Origin: JAOUEA01 sp035550775
GTDB lineage: Bacteria > Actinomycetota > UBA4738 > HRBIN12
Length of the DNA: 15,432 nucleotides
Assembly: GCA_035550775.1 (NCBI GenBank)
Contig: DASZOO010000230.1
Span: forward strand, 1-15,432
Direction: 5' to 3'
In this document: piece by piece, positions 1-6,786 of the stretch
Layout of the letters: each line of letters opens with the position of its first letter
Numbering within the stretch: position 1 is the stretch's first letter
Notes under the pieces: generated by a model
Seen by the model: the letters and a program-made list of their open reading frames with translations, nothing else
Told to the model about the DNA's origin: nothing
The model's database searches: none
Position numbers and translations under genes: made by a program

Positions 1-2
1 TG

Positions 3-1241
3 TTGATGCCGGGCACGCTCTCGATCCTCACCGTGACGTTCCCGCCCCAGGAGCGGGCCAAGGCGATCGGCCTCTGGGCCGGGGTCTCGGGCCTCGCCCT
101 CGCGCTCGGTCCCACGCTCGGCGGCTACATGGTCGAGCACCTCGGCTGGGAATCGGTGTTCTTCTTGAACGTGCCGATCGGCATCGTGGCGTTCGCCGTG
201 GCCGTGCGCACCGTGCGGGAATCGCGGTCCGACGAGGCGCGCCGGCTCGACCTCGGCGGGCTGCTGCTCGGCACCGGCTCCCTGTTCGGCTTCACGTACG
301 CCCTGATCGAGGCCAATCAGCTCGGGTGGACCGACCCGCTCATCGTCGCCGGCCTCGTCGCGGGAGCGGTGCTCGGCCTGGGATTCCTCGTCTGGGAGCA
401 CCGCACGACCCATCCGATGCTGCCGCTCGCGTTCTTCCGCATCCCGGCGTTCACCGCCGGCAACGTGGTCGCCTTCTCGGTCTCGCTCGGCATGTTCGCG
501 ACGTTCTTCTTCCTCAGCCTCTTCATGCAGAACCCGTTCCTGCGCGGCTACAGCGCGTTCGAGACCGGGTTGCGGTTCCTGCCGATGACGCTGATGATCG
601 TCGTCACGGCCCCCAACGCCGGTCGCTACGCGTCGAAGCACGGCTCACGGGCGCCGATGACCTACGGACTGATCCTCGCCGGCGGTGGGCTCATCGCGCT
701 GTCGCGGCTGACGCCCGATACCCCCTACTGGGTCATGGGCGTGCTGTTCGCGATCATGGGTCATGGCATGGCCTCGACGATGGCTCCCATGACCGCCGCG
801 GTCATGAACGCCGTCGGCCCGCAGCGGGCAGGCCTGGGCTCGGCCACGACGAACTCGAGCCGCGAGGTCGGCGGGGTGTTCGGCATCGCCCTGCTCGGCA
901 CGATCCTGTTCACGAAGCTCGAGAGCGTGCTGGGCGCGAGCCTCGCGGGCCTCGGCCTCTCACCACGGCAACAGGCCGCGATCACGTCGGCCGCGGGTCA
1001 CGGACAGCTCGACGTCGGCGCCCTCGGACTCGACCCTCGGCAGGCGGCTGCCGTCGGCGAGGCCTTCGGGCAGGCCTTCCTCAGCGGGTTCCGGCTCGCG
1101 CTCGTGGTCGCCGGCCTCGCGTTGCTGGTGGCGGCGGTGGTCGCGAACCGGTTCATCCCGGGTCGCGGCGCCGCCATCCACGAGGTGCACGGAACCGTGG
1201 GCGAGGGTGCGGACCGGCCGCCGGTCGCCGTCGAGGCCTGA
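3..1241 (+). CDS. DHA2-family MFS drug exporter, 5' truncated by window edge
   Basis: Proton-driven multidrug exporter of the 14-helix DHA2 (EmrB/QacA) branch of the major facilitator superfamily, acting in the cytoplasmic membrane. The reading frame is open to the left edge, and the first visible residues (LMPGTLSIL) belong inside the protein, so the ATG near base 6 is probably not the start. The stretch GLALALGPTLGG followed by GWESVFFLNVPIG, about residues 27-60, is the antiporter motif C region of this branch. About nine or ten further hydrophobic segments follow, ending in a short polar tail after residue 385. The first three or four helices, including the loop with motif A, lie outside the window. 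It converges on the DUF2269-like gene with 38 bases between them. The family is clear; the substrate cannot be read from sequence. Confidence 0.9.
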   Translation: MMPGTLSILTVTFPPQERAKAIGLWAGVSGLALALGPTLGGYMVEHLGWESVFFLNVPIGIVAFAVAVRTVRESRSDEARRLDLGGLLLGTGSLFGFTYALIEANQLGWTDPLIVAGLVAGAVLGLGFLVWEHRTTHPMLPLAFFRIPAFTAGNVVAFSVSLGMFATFFFLSLFMQNPFLRGYSAFETGLRFLPMTLMIVVTAPNAGRYASKHGSRAPMTYGLILAGGGLIALSRLTPDTPYWVMGVLFAIMGHGMASTMAPMTAAVMNAVGPQRAGLGSATTNSSREVGGVFGIALLGTILFTKLESVLGASLAGLGLSPRQQAAITSAAGHGQLDVGALGLDPRQAAAVGEAFGQAFLSGFRLALVVAGLALLVAAVVANRFIPGRGAAIHEVHGTVGEGADRPPVAVEA

Positions 1242-1279
1242 GGGACCGGCACACGCGAACCGGTGGGTCGTCCTGACGC

Positions 1280-1762
1280 TCAGGCGCCCGGCTTGAACAC
1301 CATGTCGAGCACGATGAGCGCGAGCACCCCGTAGTCGATGCGCGAGACGGTGATCAGGCGGTCGCGCATCGCGGTGATGCCCGGGTCGTCGAACCCCCGT
1401 TCCTGCGCGAGCGCGGCCAGCTTGCCCCCGGTCGGCCCCAGGTAGATCGCGCCGGTGAGCGCCGTGGCCACGATGCCGAGCAGCGCCAGGGCGATCCAGA
1501 GCTCGAACGCGTAGGGCCCGTACCAGACCGACGCGACGCCGGCGAGGAGCACGACCACCGACATCGGCATGAACAGTCGCTGGCCGATCTGCTCGGCGTC
1601 GCGGCCGAGCTGCAGGAAGCCCTCGTTGTCGTCGGCCCGCTTGAACTGCGCGATCTTCACCTGGAAGAAGAACGCGCCTCCAACCCAGATGATCGCCGCG
1701 AAGACGTGGACGAACACGAGCGCCTTGTACAGCGTGGTGTTGAACGCGAGCAGTTCCATCGT
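1280..1762 (-). CDS. DUF2269-like integral membrane protein
   Basis: Small membrane protein of about 160 residues with four predicted hydrophobic segments, near residues 12-33, 63-82, 86-108 and 140-156. The first carries the pattern FVHVFAAIIWVGGAFF, typical of DUF2269 and of the related CopD-like membrane families; a histidine in helix 1 is characteristic. The biochemical function of DUF2269 is not established. The start ATG at 1762 is preceded by a G-run (AGGGGG) about 11 bases upstream, longer than ideal spacing. An ATG ten bases further up is in another frame. It lies 71 bases downstream of the MFS gene on the same strand, so it may be the last gene of that operon or have its own promoter. 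A copper or haem role is possible by family analogy but is not shown here. Confidence 0.75.
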   Translation of the reverse strand, partial: TMELLAFNTTLYKALVFVHVFAAIIWVGGAFFFQVKIAQFKRADDNEGFLQLGRDAEQIGQRLFMPMSVVVLLAGVASVWYGPYAFELWIALALLGIVATALTGAIYLGPTGGKLAALAQERGFDDPGITAMRDRLITVSRIDYGVLALIVLDMVFKPGA

Positions 1763-1833
1763 CGAGCATCCCCCCTGAAACCGTGGCCGCGCCGGGACGA
1801 TACCGTCGCCGCCGCCCGGAGAGAAGCACCCTC

Positions 1834-3123
1834 TCAGGGCGCCGGATGGTCGGCGTCGTAGTGCCAGAAGCCCGGGGCGAACCATCGCAGCACCCCGACC
1901 CCCACGATCGTGAGCAGTCCGCCCGAGACGATGGAGACCGGCACGCTCGTCAGCGAGGCGACCGCGCCCGACTCCACGTTGCCGAGCGAGGGCCCGGTCG
2001 CCCACACCGCCATGCCGATGCCGTCGAGTCGTCCGCGCAGCCGGTCCTCGACGGCTGCCTGCAGGATCGTGAGCCGGTAGATGCCGCTGACCATGTCGCC
2101 GGCGCCCGCCACGGCCAGCATCGCGAGCGACAGCCCGACCGATCTCGAGAGCCCGAACACCACGATCGCCGCGCCCCACACGAGCACCGCGATCAGGATC
2201 GCTCGGCCCTGGCGACGCACGTGCCTCGCGCGGCCCGAGAGCATCGTCGCGAGGAACGAGCCTGCGGCGGGCGCCGCGTAGAGCAGGCCGAGCAGGACCT
2301 CGCCGCCGCCCAGCCGCTGGGCGACCGCAGGGAACAGCGCGATCGGGAAGCCGAACACCATCGCGTTCAGGTCGACCAGGAAGACCGACTGCAGCGTTCG
2401 CTTGCCCCGCAGGAACCGGAACCCGTCCTTGATGGCTTCCCAGCTGACCTCGTTCTCGACGTCGCTGGGTGGCGACGGCCGCATGCGAGCGATCTGGGCG
2501 ATCACGATCACGAAGGTCACGGCGTCGAAGACGAACGCCCCTCCGGGGGCGATCGTCGCGAGCAACACGCCCGCGGCCACCGGCCCGAACATCGAGTCGA
2601 GCGTGCCGAAGCCCGCTTCCAAGGCGTTCGCCGACGGCAGCAGCTCACGATCGAGCAGCCGCGCCGGCCACGTGTCCAGACCCGGCCGGTTGAACGTGTA
2701 CAGGCCGGCCGAGACGAACGCGAACACGTACAACGGCCACAGCAGCGGTTCGTCGAGGAACGCGTTCACCGCCATCAGCGCCGACATCACGGCCAGGATC
2801 GCGTGGGTCGTGATCGTGAGCCGCCGCCGCTCCAGCGCGTCGGCGAAGGCCCCGCCGAGGATGGGGAAGACGAGCACGGGCACGAGCTCGACGAGGCCGA
2901 TCAGGCCGACCGCCAGCGTGGAGCCGGTGATCTCGTAGACCTGGAACGGCACGACCACGGCCACGATCTCGTCCCCGAAGTCCGAGACCGACCTGCCGAC
3001 GAACAGCCGGCGGAAGTCGCGCGAGACCTTCAACGGTGTGACGTCGACCAGATGCCCGCGGGCCCGGGTGAGCCAGCCCTTGGGCTGCGGGTCGTGCGGG
3101 GGCGAACCGAGGTGATCGGCCAT
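1834..3123 (-). CDS. MFS transporter, DHA3/EntS-MefA-like
   Basis: A 429-residue, roughly 12-helix major facilitator protein. After a polar N-terminal tail of about 30 residues comes the block RDFRRLFVGRSVSDFGDEI, which matches the entry into helix 1 of the DHA3 branch (macrolide exporter MefA, enterobactin exporter EntS). The loop between helices 2 and 3 has a shortened motif A-like signature, GGAFADALERRRL. The central cytoplasmic loop, about residues 195-225, is polar and acidic. Members of this branch export macrolides, siderophores or other small molecules; this substrate is unknown. The start is 14 bases after the stop of the DNA glycosylase gene, so the two are very probably co-transcribed. 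No strong ribosome-binding site is visible. Confidence 0.88.
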   Translation of the reverse strand: MADHLGSPPHDPQPKGWLTRARGHLVDVTPLKVSRDFRRLFVGRSVSDFGDEIVAVVVPFQVYEITGSTLAVGLIGLVELVPVLVFPILGGAFADALERRRLTITTHAILAVMSALMAVNAFLDEPLLWPLYVFAFVSAGLYTFNRPGLDTWPARLLDRELLPSANALEAGFGTLDSMFGPVAAGVLLATIAPGGAFVFDAVTFVIVIAQIARMRPSPPSDVENEVSWEAIKDGFRFLRGKRTLQSVFLVDLNAMVFGFPIALFPAVAQRLGGGEVLLGLLYAAPAAGSFLATMLSGRARHVRRQGRAILIAVLVWGAAIVVFGLSRSVGLSLAMLAVAGAGDMVSGIYRLTILQAAVEDRLRGRLDGIGMAVWATGPSLGNVESGAVASLTSVPVSIVSGGLLTIVGVGVLRWFAPGFWHYDADHPAP

Positions 3124-3137
3124 GACGGCCGGTCAGG

Positions 3138-3974
3138 CTATCGGAGCAGGCGGCTCATGCGACGGTCGGCGAGGACCTTCCCGTCCGTCTGGCAGTCCGG
3201 GCAGTACGTGACCTCGTGGGATTCGTAGCTCACCCGGCGCAGATCGGCCCCGCAGATCGGGCACGGCTCGCCCGCGTGGTTGTGCACCGTGAAGTGGTCG
3301 CCGATCTTCGTGGGCAATCCGCCTTGCCGCTTCCGCTCGACCTGGAGCGCGTCGTCGAGGATCGCGTGCGTCGCCCCGATCAGGCGCTCCCGCTCGTCGT
3401 CGGTGAGCTTCGCGAGCGCCGCGTACGGCGAGAGCTTCGCCCGGTGCAGGATGTCGTCGCTGTAGCCCCGGCCGACCCCGGCCACGGTGCGCTGGTCGCG
3501 CAGGATCGTGTGCACCCGCCGTGCGTCGTCACCCGAGCGGAACAGCTCGTCGGCCTCGGGGCTCGTAGCTTCCGGTCCGAGTCGCTCGAGCGGGCCCTCG
3601 TCGCCCGGCGCGAGCACCCACCAGCCGGCCTTGCGCTCCTTGCCGAACTCCTTGACGAGCACGCTCGGCCGGTCGTGCGCACGCACGCGCAGCACGGCGC
3701 CCCGTGGTTTCGTCGACTTCGGCGGCGCCTCCACGTCGACGCGCCCGCCCTGCGAGAGGTGCACGAGCACCCGCAGGCCGCCGTCGAGCTCGAGCACCAC
3801 GTACTTCCCTCGTCGCCCCACGCGTTCGATCGTGTGGCCGAGCGCCTCCGCGGGCTTGGGTGCGAACGTCTTGAGCGAGCTGAACTGCAGCAGGTCGAGC
3901 GCATCGAGCCGCGCCCCGGCGAGCACGTCGTCGAGCCGCTCGGCGAGCGCCTGCACCTCCGGCATCTCGGGCAT
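3138..3974 (-). CDS. Fpg/Nei-family DNA glycosylase (variant subfamily)
   Basis: Base-excision-repair glycosylase/AP lyase, 278 residues, acting on oxidised bases. The start was set at 3974 because it puts Pro2-Glu3 directly after Met (MPEMPEVQ); Pro2 is the Schiff-base nucleophile of the family, so an upstream start would block it. Lys57 in GRRGKYVVLEL corresponds to the conserved catalytic-domain lysine. The helix-two-turn-helix region is near residues 155-185, and the C-terminal zinc finger has Cys238, Cys241, Cys258 and Cys261. Two usual residues are altered: the H2TH Asn of GxGNxYxxE is Arg169, and the finger Arg before YCPxCQ is His253. The end QTDGKVLADRRMSRLLR resembles a high-GC actinobacterial subfamily whose substrate is less well defined than Fpg, so neither mutM nor nei is assigned. 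It starts 8 bases after the decarboxylase stop. Confidence 0.88.
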   Translation of the reverse strand: MPEMPEVQALAERLDDVLAGARLDALDLLQFSSLKTFAPKPAEALGHTIERVGRRGKYVVLELDGGLRVLVHLSQGGRVDVEAPPKSTKPRGAVLRVRAHDRPSVLVKEFGKERKAGWWVLAPGDEGPLERLGPEATSPEADELFRSGDDARRVHTILRDQRTVAGVGRGYSDDILHRAKLSPYAALAKLTDDERERLIGATHAILDDALQVERKRQGGLPTKIGDHFTVHNHAGEPCPICGADLRRVSYESHEVTYCPDCQTDGKVLADRRMSRLLR

Positions 3975-3982
3975 CGGGGAGC

Positions 3983-5398
3983 CTACGCCGCGAGCTCCGC
4001 GGCCGCCTTCGCCACGATCTCGATGCACTCGTCGATGCGGTCACGGTGCGTGCGGTGCGAGACGATGCACACCCGCAGCACGTACCGCCCGTGGATGCGG
4101 GTCGACGACAGGAACACGCGCTTGGAGGCGTTGATGCGCCGCAGGAACTCGGCCTGACGATCGTCGTCGGCCGGGCCGGGCCCCTCCCCCGCGAGCCGGA
4201 ACGCGACCGTGCTCAGCTGCGGGTGCCAGCAGACCTCGACGTTCGGATCGGCCTCGAGCGCCTCGTCGAGCGCCTGCGCGAGATCGAGCTTCTCATCGAG
4301 CGCCTCTCGGAACGCCGAGACACCGTGCAGCCGCAGGGGGAACCACACCCGCAGGCCCCGCCAGTCGCGCGAGAGCTCGGCCGAGTACTCGCTGTAGTTG
4401 GGCAGCTCACCGGTCGGGGGAAGATCCTGCAGGTACGCGGCGCCCTCGTAGTGGGCGTCGCGCAGCGCCTGGCCGTCGCGCACGACGAGCCCCCCGGTGC
4501 CATAGGGCAGGAACATGCCCTTGTGCGGGTCGAGCGTGACCGAATCGCTGCGCTCGATGCCTCGGAACGCCTCGCGCCCCCGTTCGGTCAGCCGGAAGAA
4601 CCCTCCGTAGGCGCCGTCGACGTGCATCCACAGGCCTTCCTCGCCGGCCACGTCGGCCACGTCGTCGAGCGGGTCGACGGCCCCGGTGTTCGTCGTGCCG
4701 GCGCTCGGAGCCACGAGGAACGGCCGCAGACCGGCCGAGCGATCCTCACGGACCATCGCCCGCAGCGCCTCGGGATCCATGCGAAGCTCGGGGTCGGTAG
4801 GCACGACGCGGAGGTTCCGCTTCGAGAACCCCGCGATCGTCGCCGCCTTCGTGACGCTGGCATGGGCCTGCTCGCTGACGTAGTACGTGCCGTCGAGGAA
4901 GTCCTGCCCGAGCCTCGCGTGGCGAGCGGTCACCATCGCCGAGAGGTTCGCCATCGATCCGCCCGACAGCAGCAGGCCCTGGGAACCCGCCGGATAGTCG
5001 AAGACGTCGCAGAGCCACCGCACCACGTTCTCTTCGATCTGCACGACCGCTGGGCTCGGCTGCCACAGACCGACGTAGCGGTTGACGCCCTGGGCGATGA
5101 ACTCCGCGAGCGCGGCCGTATACAGGCCACCGCCCGGGATGTACGCCAGGTAGCCGGGGCCCGCGTACTCGAACGTCTTCGCGATCGCGCGCTGCGCCTC
5201 GTCGAGCAACGGCTCGAAGTCGCCGCCGAGCTCCGGTGGCGCCGAGCGCAGCTCGCGAGCGAGCTCGACGGCGCCTTCGGTCGCCTCGGCCGGCGCGTCG
5301 TCGAGGCCCCCGACGAAGTCGATCAGGTACTCGAGGGCCGCCGCCCCCATCGCGCGCATGTCCTCGGGAGCGGGGTCGAGCGGAAGCATGCCGACCAT
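3983..5398 (-). CDS. Group II pyridoxal-phosphate decarboxylase (aromatic amino acid decarboxylase-like)
   Basis: Cytoplasmic fold-type I PLP enzyme of 471 residues, usual size for group II amino acid decarboxylases (aromatic-L-amino-acid, tyrosine, glutamate or diaminobutyrate decarboxylases). It removes the alpha-carboxylate to give an amine and CO2. Visible landmarks are GYLAYIPGGG near residue 82, the GGSMAN phosphate-binding stretch near 146, His179 in EQAHAS (stacks on the PLP ring), SAGTTNTGAVDP near 232, Asp261 in HVDGAYGG (pairs with the pyridine nitrogen) and Lys293 in DPHKGM (Schiff base). Substrate choice cannot be decided by eye. It follows DUF2277 by 21 bases and precedes the glycosylase by 8, indicating an operon. 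A second in-frame ATG three codons downstream (5389) is an equally possible start, and neither has a strong ribosome-binding site. Confidence 0.9.
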   Translation of the reverse strand: MVGMLPLDPAPEDMRAMGAAALEYLIDFVGGLDDAPAEATEGAVELARELRSAPPELGGDFEPLLDEAQRAIAKTFEYAGPGYLAYIPGGGLYTAALAEFIAQGVNRYVGLWQPSPAVVQIEENVVRWLCDVFDYPAGSQGLLLSGGSMANLSAMVTARHARLGQDFLDGTYYVSEQAHASVTKAATIAGFSKRNLRVVPTDPELRMDPEALRAMVREDRSAGLRPFLVAPSAGTTNTGAVDPLDDVADVAGEEGLWMHVDGAYGGFFRLTERGREAFRGIERSDSVTLDPHKGMFLPYGTGGLVVRDGQALRDAHYEGAAYLQDLPPTGELPNYSEYSAELSRDWRGLRVWFPLRLHGVSAFREALDEKLDLAQALDEALEADPNVEVCWHPQLSTVAFRLAGEGPGPADDDRQAEFLRRINASKRVFLSSTRIHGRYVLRVCIVSHRTHRDRIDECIEIVAKAAAELAA

Positions 5399-5419
5399 CG
5401 TAGACGGGGGTGGAGACGG

Positions 5420-5632
5420 CTACGCGGTCGTGCCGGCCGGGCTCACGTCGTCGAGCAGCGCCCTCGAGGCCTCGGCCACGGCCTCGACGGCGCGGTCGAA
5501 GGCTTCCTCGTTCTTGCGCGAGGGCTGGCGGTAGCCGCTCACCTTCCGCACGTACTGCAGGGCGGCCGCCCGGATCTCCTCGTCGGTCGCGGGGTCCTGG
5601 GCGCTGCGCAGGGTCTTGATGCTTCGACACAT
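5420..5632 (-). CDS. DUF2277 family small protein
   Basis: A 70-residue soluble protein. It begins MCRSIKTLR and continues with a helical segment containing AALQYVRKVSGYRQPSRKN, about residues 28-46, then an alpha-helical tail rich in Ala and acidic residues. This matches the DUF2277 family, in which the MCR(N/S)IKTLR start and the VRKVSG(F/Y) core are strongly conserved. The function is unknown; the invariant Cys2-Arg3 suggests a binding or regulatory role, but that is a guess. It sits between the ureohydrolase (24 bases upstream) and the decarboxylase (21 bases downstream), probably in one transcript. The start has no clear Shine-Dalgarno sequence. TAGGCT ends 7 bases before the ATG and could be a -10 box for a leaderless internal transcript, though no matching -35 is seen. 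Confidence 0.88.
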   Translation of the reverse strand: MCRSIKTLRSAQDPATDEEIRAAALQYVRKVSGYRQPSRKNEEAFDRAVEAVAEASRALLDDVSPAGTTA

Positions 5633-5656
5633 GGGCCAAAGCCTACCGAGACGGCC

Positions 5657-6697
5657 TCAGTTCGGCGCGGCTCGCCTCGCGGCGAGGGCGCTGATCGCCT
5701 CCATCACCGTGCGATGGGCGAGGATCGCGGTGACCTCGGCGTGGTCGTACGGAGGAGAGACCTCGACCACGTCCATGCCCACGAGATCGACCCGCCCGAC
5801 GATCTGCCGCACGGCCCGCAACAGCTCTCGCGCGAGCATGCCGCCCGATTCGGGGGTGCCGGTGGCCGGCGCCATGCCAGGGTCGACCACGTCGATGTCG
5901 ACGCTCAGGTACACGCAGTCGGGTCCGTCGAGAGCCTCGGCGATCGCATCGGCGACCACGGCCTCGCTCCCGCGTTCCTCGATCTCGACCATCGTGTGCC
6001 ACCGCAGGCCCTGCTCGCGCATCCACTCCCAGGTCTCGCGCTCGGGCCAGTACCCGCGGAGCCCGATCTGCACGAAGTTCGGGCCGGCGACCCAGCCTTC
6101 CTCGATCAGACGGCGCATCGGCTCGCCGTGCCCGTACAGGTTGCCCCACTGATCGGCGCCGGTGTCGGCATGCGCGTCGAAGTGCACGACGCCGACCTTC
6201 CGGGGCCAGACGTGGCGGGCGACCGCGGCGGCGCTCGGGTACGTGATCGAGTGGTCCCCCCCGAGAACGATGGGAACCGGTCCGGCGCTCGCCACGCGGA
6301 ACACCTTCTCGTGGATCACGCGCAGCGCGCGTTCGAACCTCGTGGGCACGACCGGCGCGTCGCCCGCGTCGACGACGCTGAGGTGTTCGTAGGGCTCGAC
6401 GTCGAGCTGGATCGACCACGCGTACTCGTTCCCCCACGCCGTCGGAGCCATGCGGATCGCGCGCGGGCCGAACCGCGCGCCCGGGCGCGACGACGTGCCC
6501 TCGTCGAGCGGGGCCCCCACGATCGCGACGTCGGCGCCGGCCGATCGCAACGCGTCGTCGTCGGTGGCCCACGGCAGCTTCTCGAACGAGCCGTGCCAGT
6601 CGGAGTAGTAGGGCAGATCGGTGGTCGTGAACTCGGTGAACTCGTCGTCCCCGCGCAGCTCACTGTGCTCCAGTCGGAAGTCGGGTGGCTCGCTCAT
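5657..6697 (-). CDS. speB: Agmatinase-like ureohydrolase (arginase family)
   Basis: Binuclear manganese hydrolase of 346 residues that splits a guanidino compound into an amine and urea; agmatine to putrescine is the expected reaction. The metal ligands are all present: His149 in GGDHS, Asp174/His176/Asp178 in DAHAD, and Asp267/Asp269 in SVDIDVVDP. ATGTPESGG and GMDVVEVSPPYD near the C terminus fit the agmatinase branch better than arginase or formimidoylglutamase. A preference for guanidinobutyrate, guanidinopropionate or guanidine cannot be excluded. The start at 6697 was chosen over an ATG 54 bases upstream because GGGAAG lies 9 bases before it and the extra residues look non-coding. It is the first gene of the minus-strand operon and is divergent from the phosphatase-fold gene, with 89 bases between starts. 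An N-terminal extension of about 50 residues precedes the fold. Confidence 0.88.
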   Translation of the reverse strand: MSEPPDFRLEHSELRGDDEFTEFTTTDLPYYSDWHGSFEKLPWATDDDALRSAGADVAIVGAPLDEGTSSRPGARFGPRAIRMAPTAWGNEYAWSIQLDVEPYEHLSVVDAGDAPVVPTRFERALRVIHEKVFRVASAGPVPIVLGGDHSITYPSAAAVARHVWPRKVGVVHFDAHADTGADQWGNLYGHGEPMRRLIEEGWVAGPNFVQIGLRGYWPERETWEWMREQGLRWHTMVEIEERGSEAVVADAIAEALDGPDCVYLSVDIDVVDPGMAPATGTPESGGMLARELLRAVRQIVGRVDLVGMDVVEVSPPYDHAEVTAILAHRTVMEAISALAARRAAPN

Positions 6698-6773
6698 GCC
6701 GCGAAGCTTCCCACACGGAGGGGTCGGCCCAGACCTCCACGGACTCGTCACACCTTCGGGGCCGTCCGCGGGC

Positions 6774-6779
6774 TACGCT
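6774..6779 (+). promoter_or_regulatory. Candidate -10 box of a leaderless promoter
   Basis: TACGCT fits the actinobacterial TANNNT -10 consensus and ends 7 bases before the GTG start at 6787. That spacing would place the transcript start at or next to the start codon. No Shine-Dalgarno sequence precedes the GTG, which supports leaderless translation. No good -35 box is seen 17-18 bases upstream, so this rests on the -10 match and geometry only. Confidence 0.4.
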
Positions 6780-6786
6780 CCGGCGC

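Noticed and set aside
1245..1264. ACCGG and CCGGT hairpin between the convergent left-hand genes
   Set aside because: Only a 5-bp stem with a 10-base loop and no T-run; too weak to call a terminator.
1792..1818. CCGGG and CCCGG arms with a nested GACG/CGTC stem after the MFS gene
   Set aside because: Short stems with long interruptions in GC-rich DNA. Such pairings are expected by chance, so not called a terminator.
1783..3228. 481-codon open frame on the plus strand
   Set aside because: Antisense to the DHA3-type MFS gene, with an Arg/His/Asp/Glu-rich product that has no hydrophobic or domain pattern.
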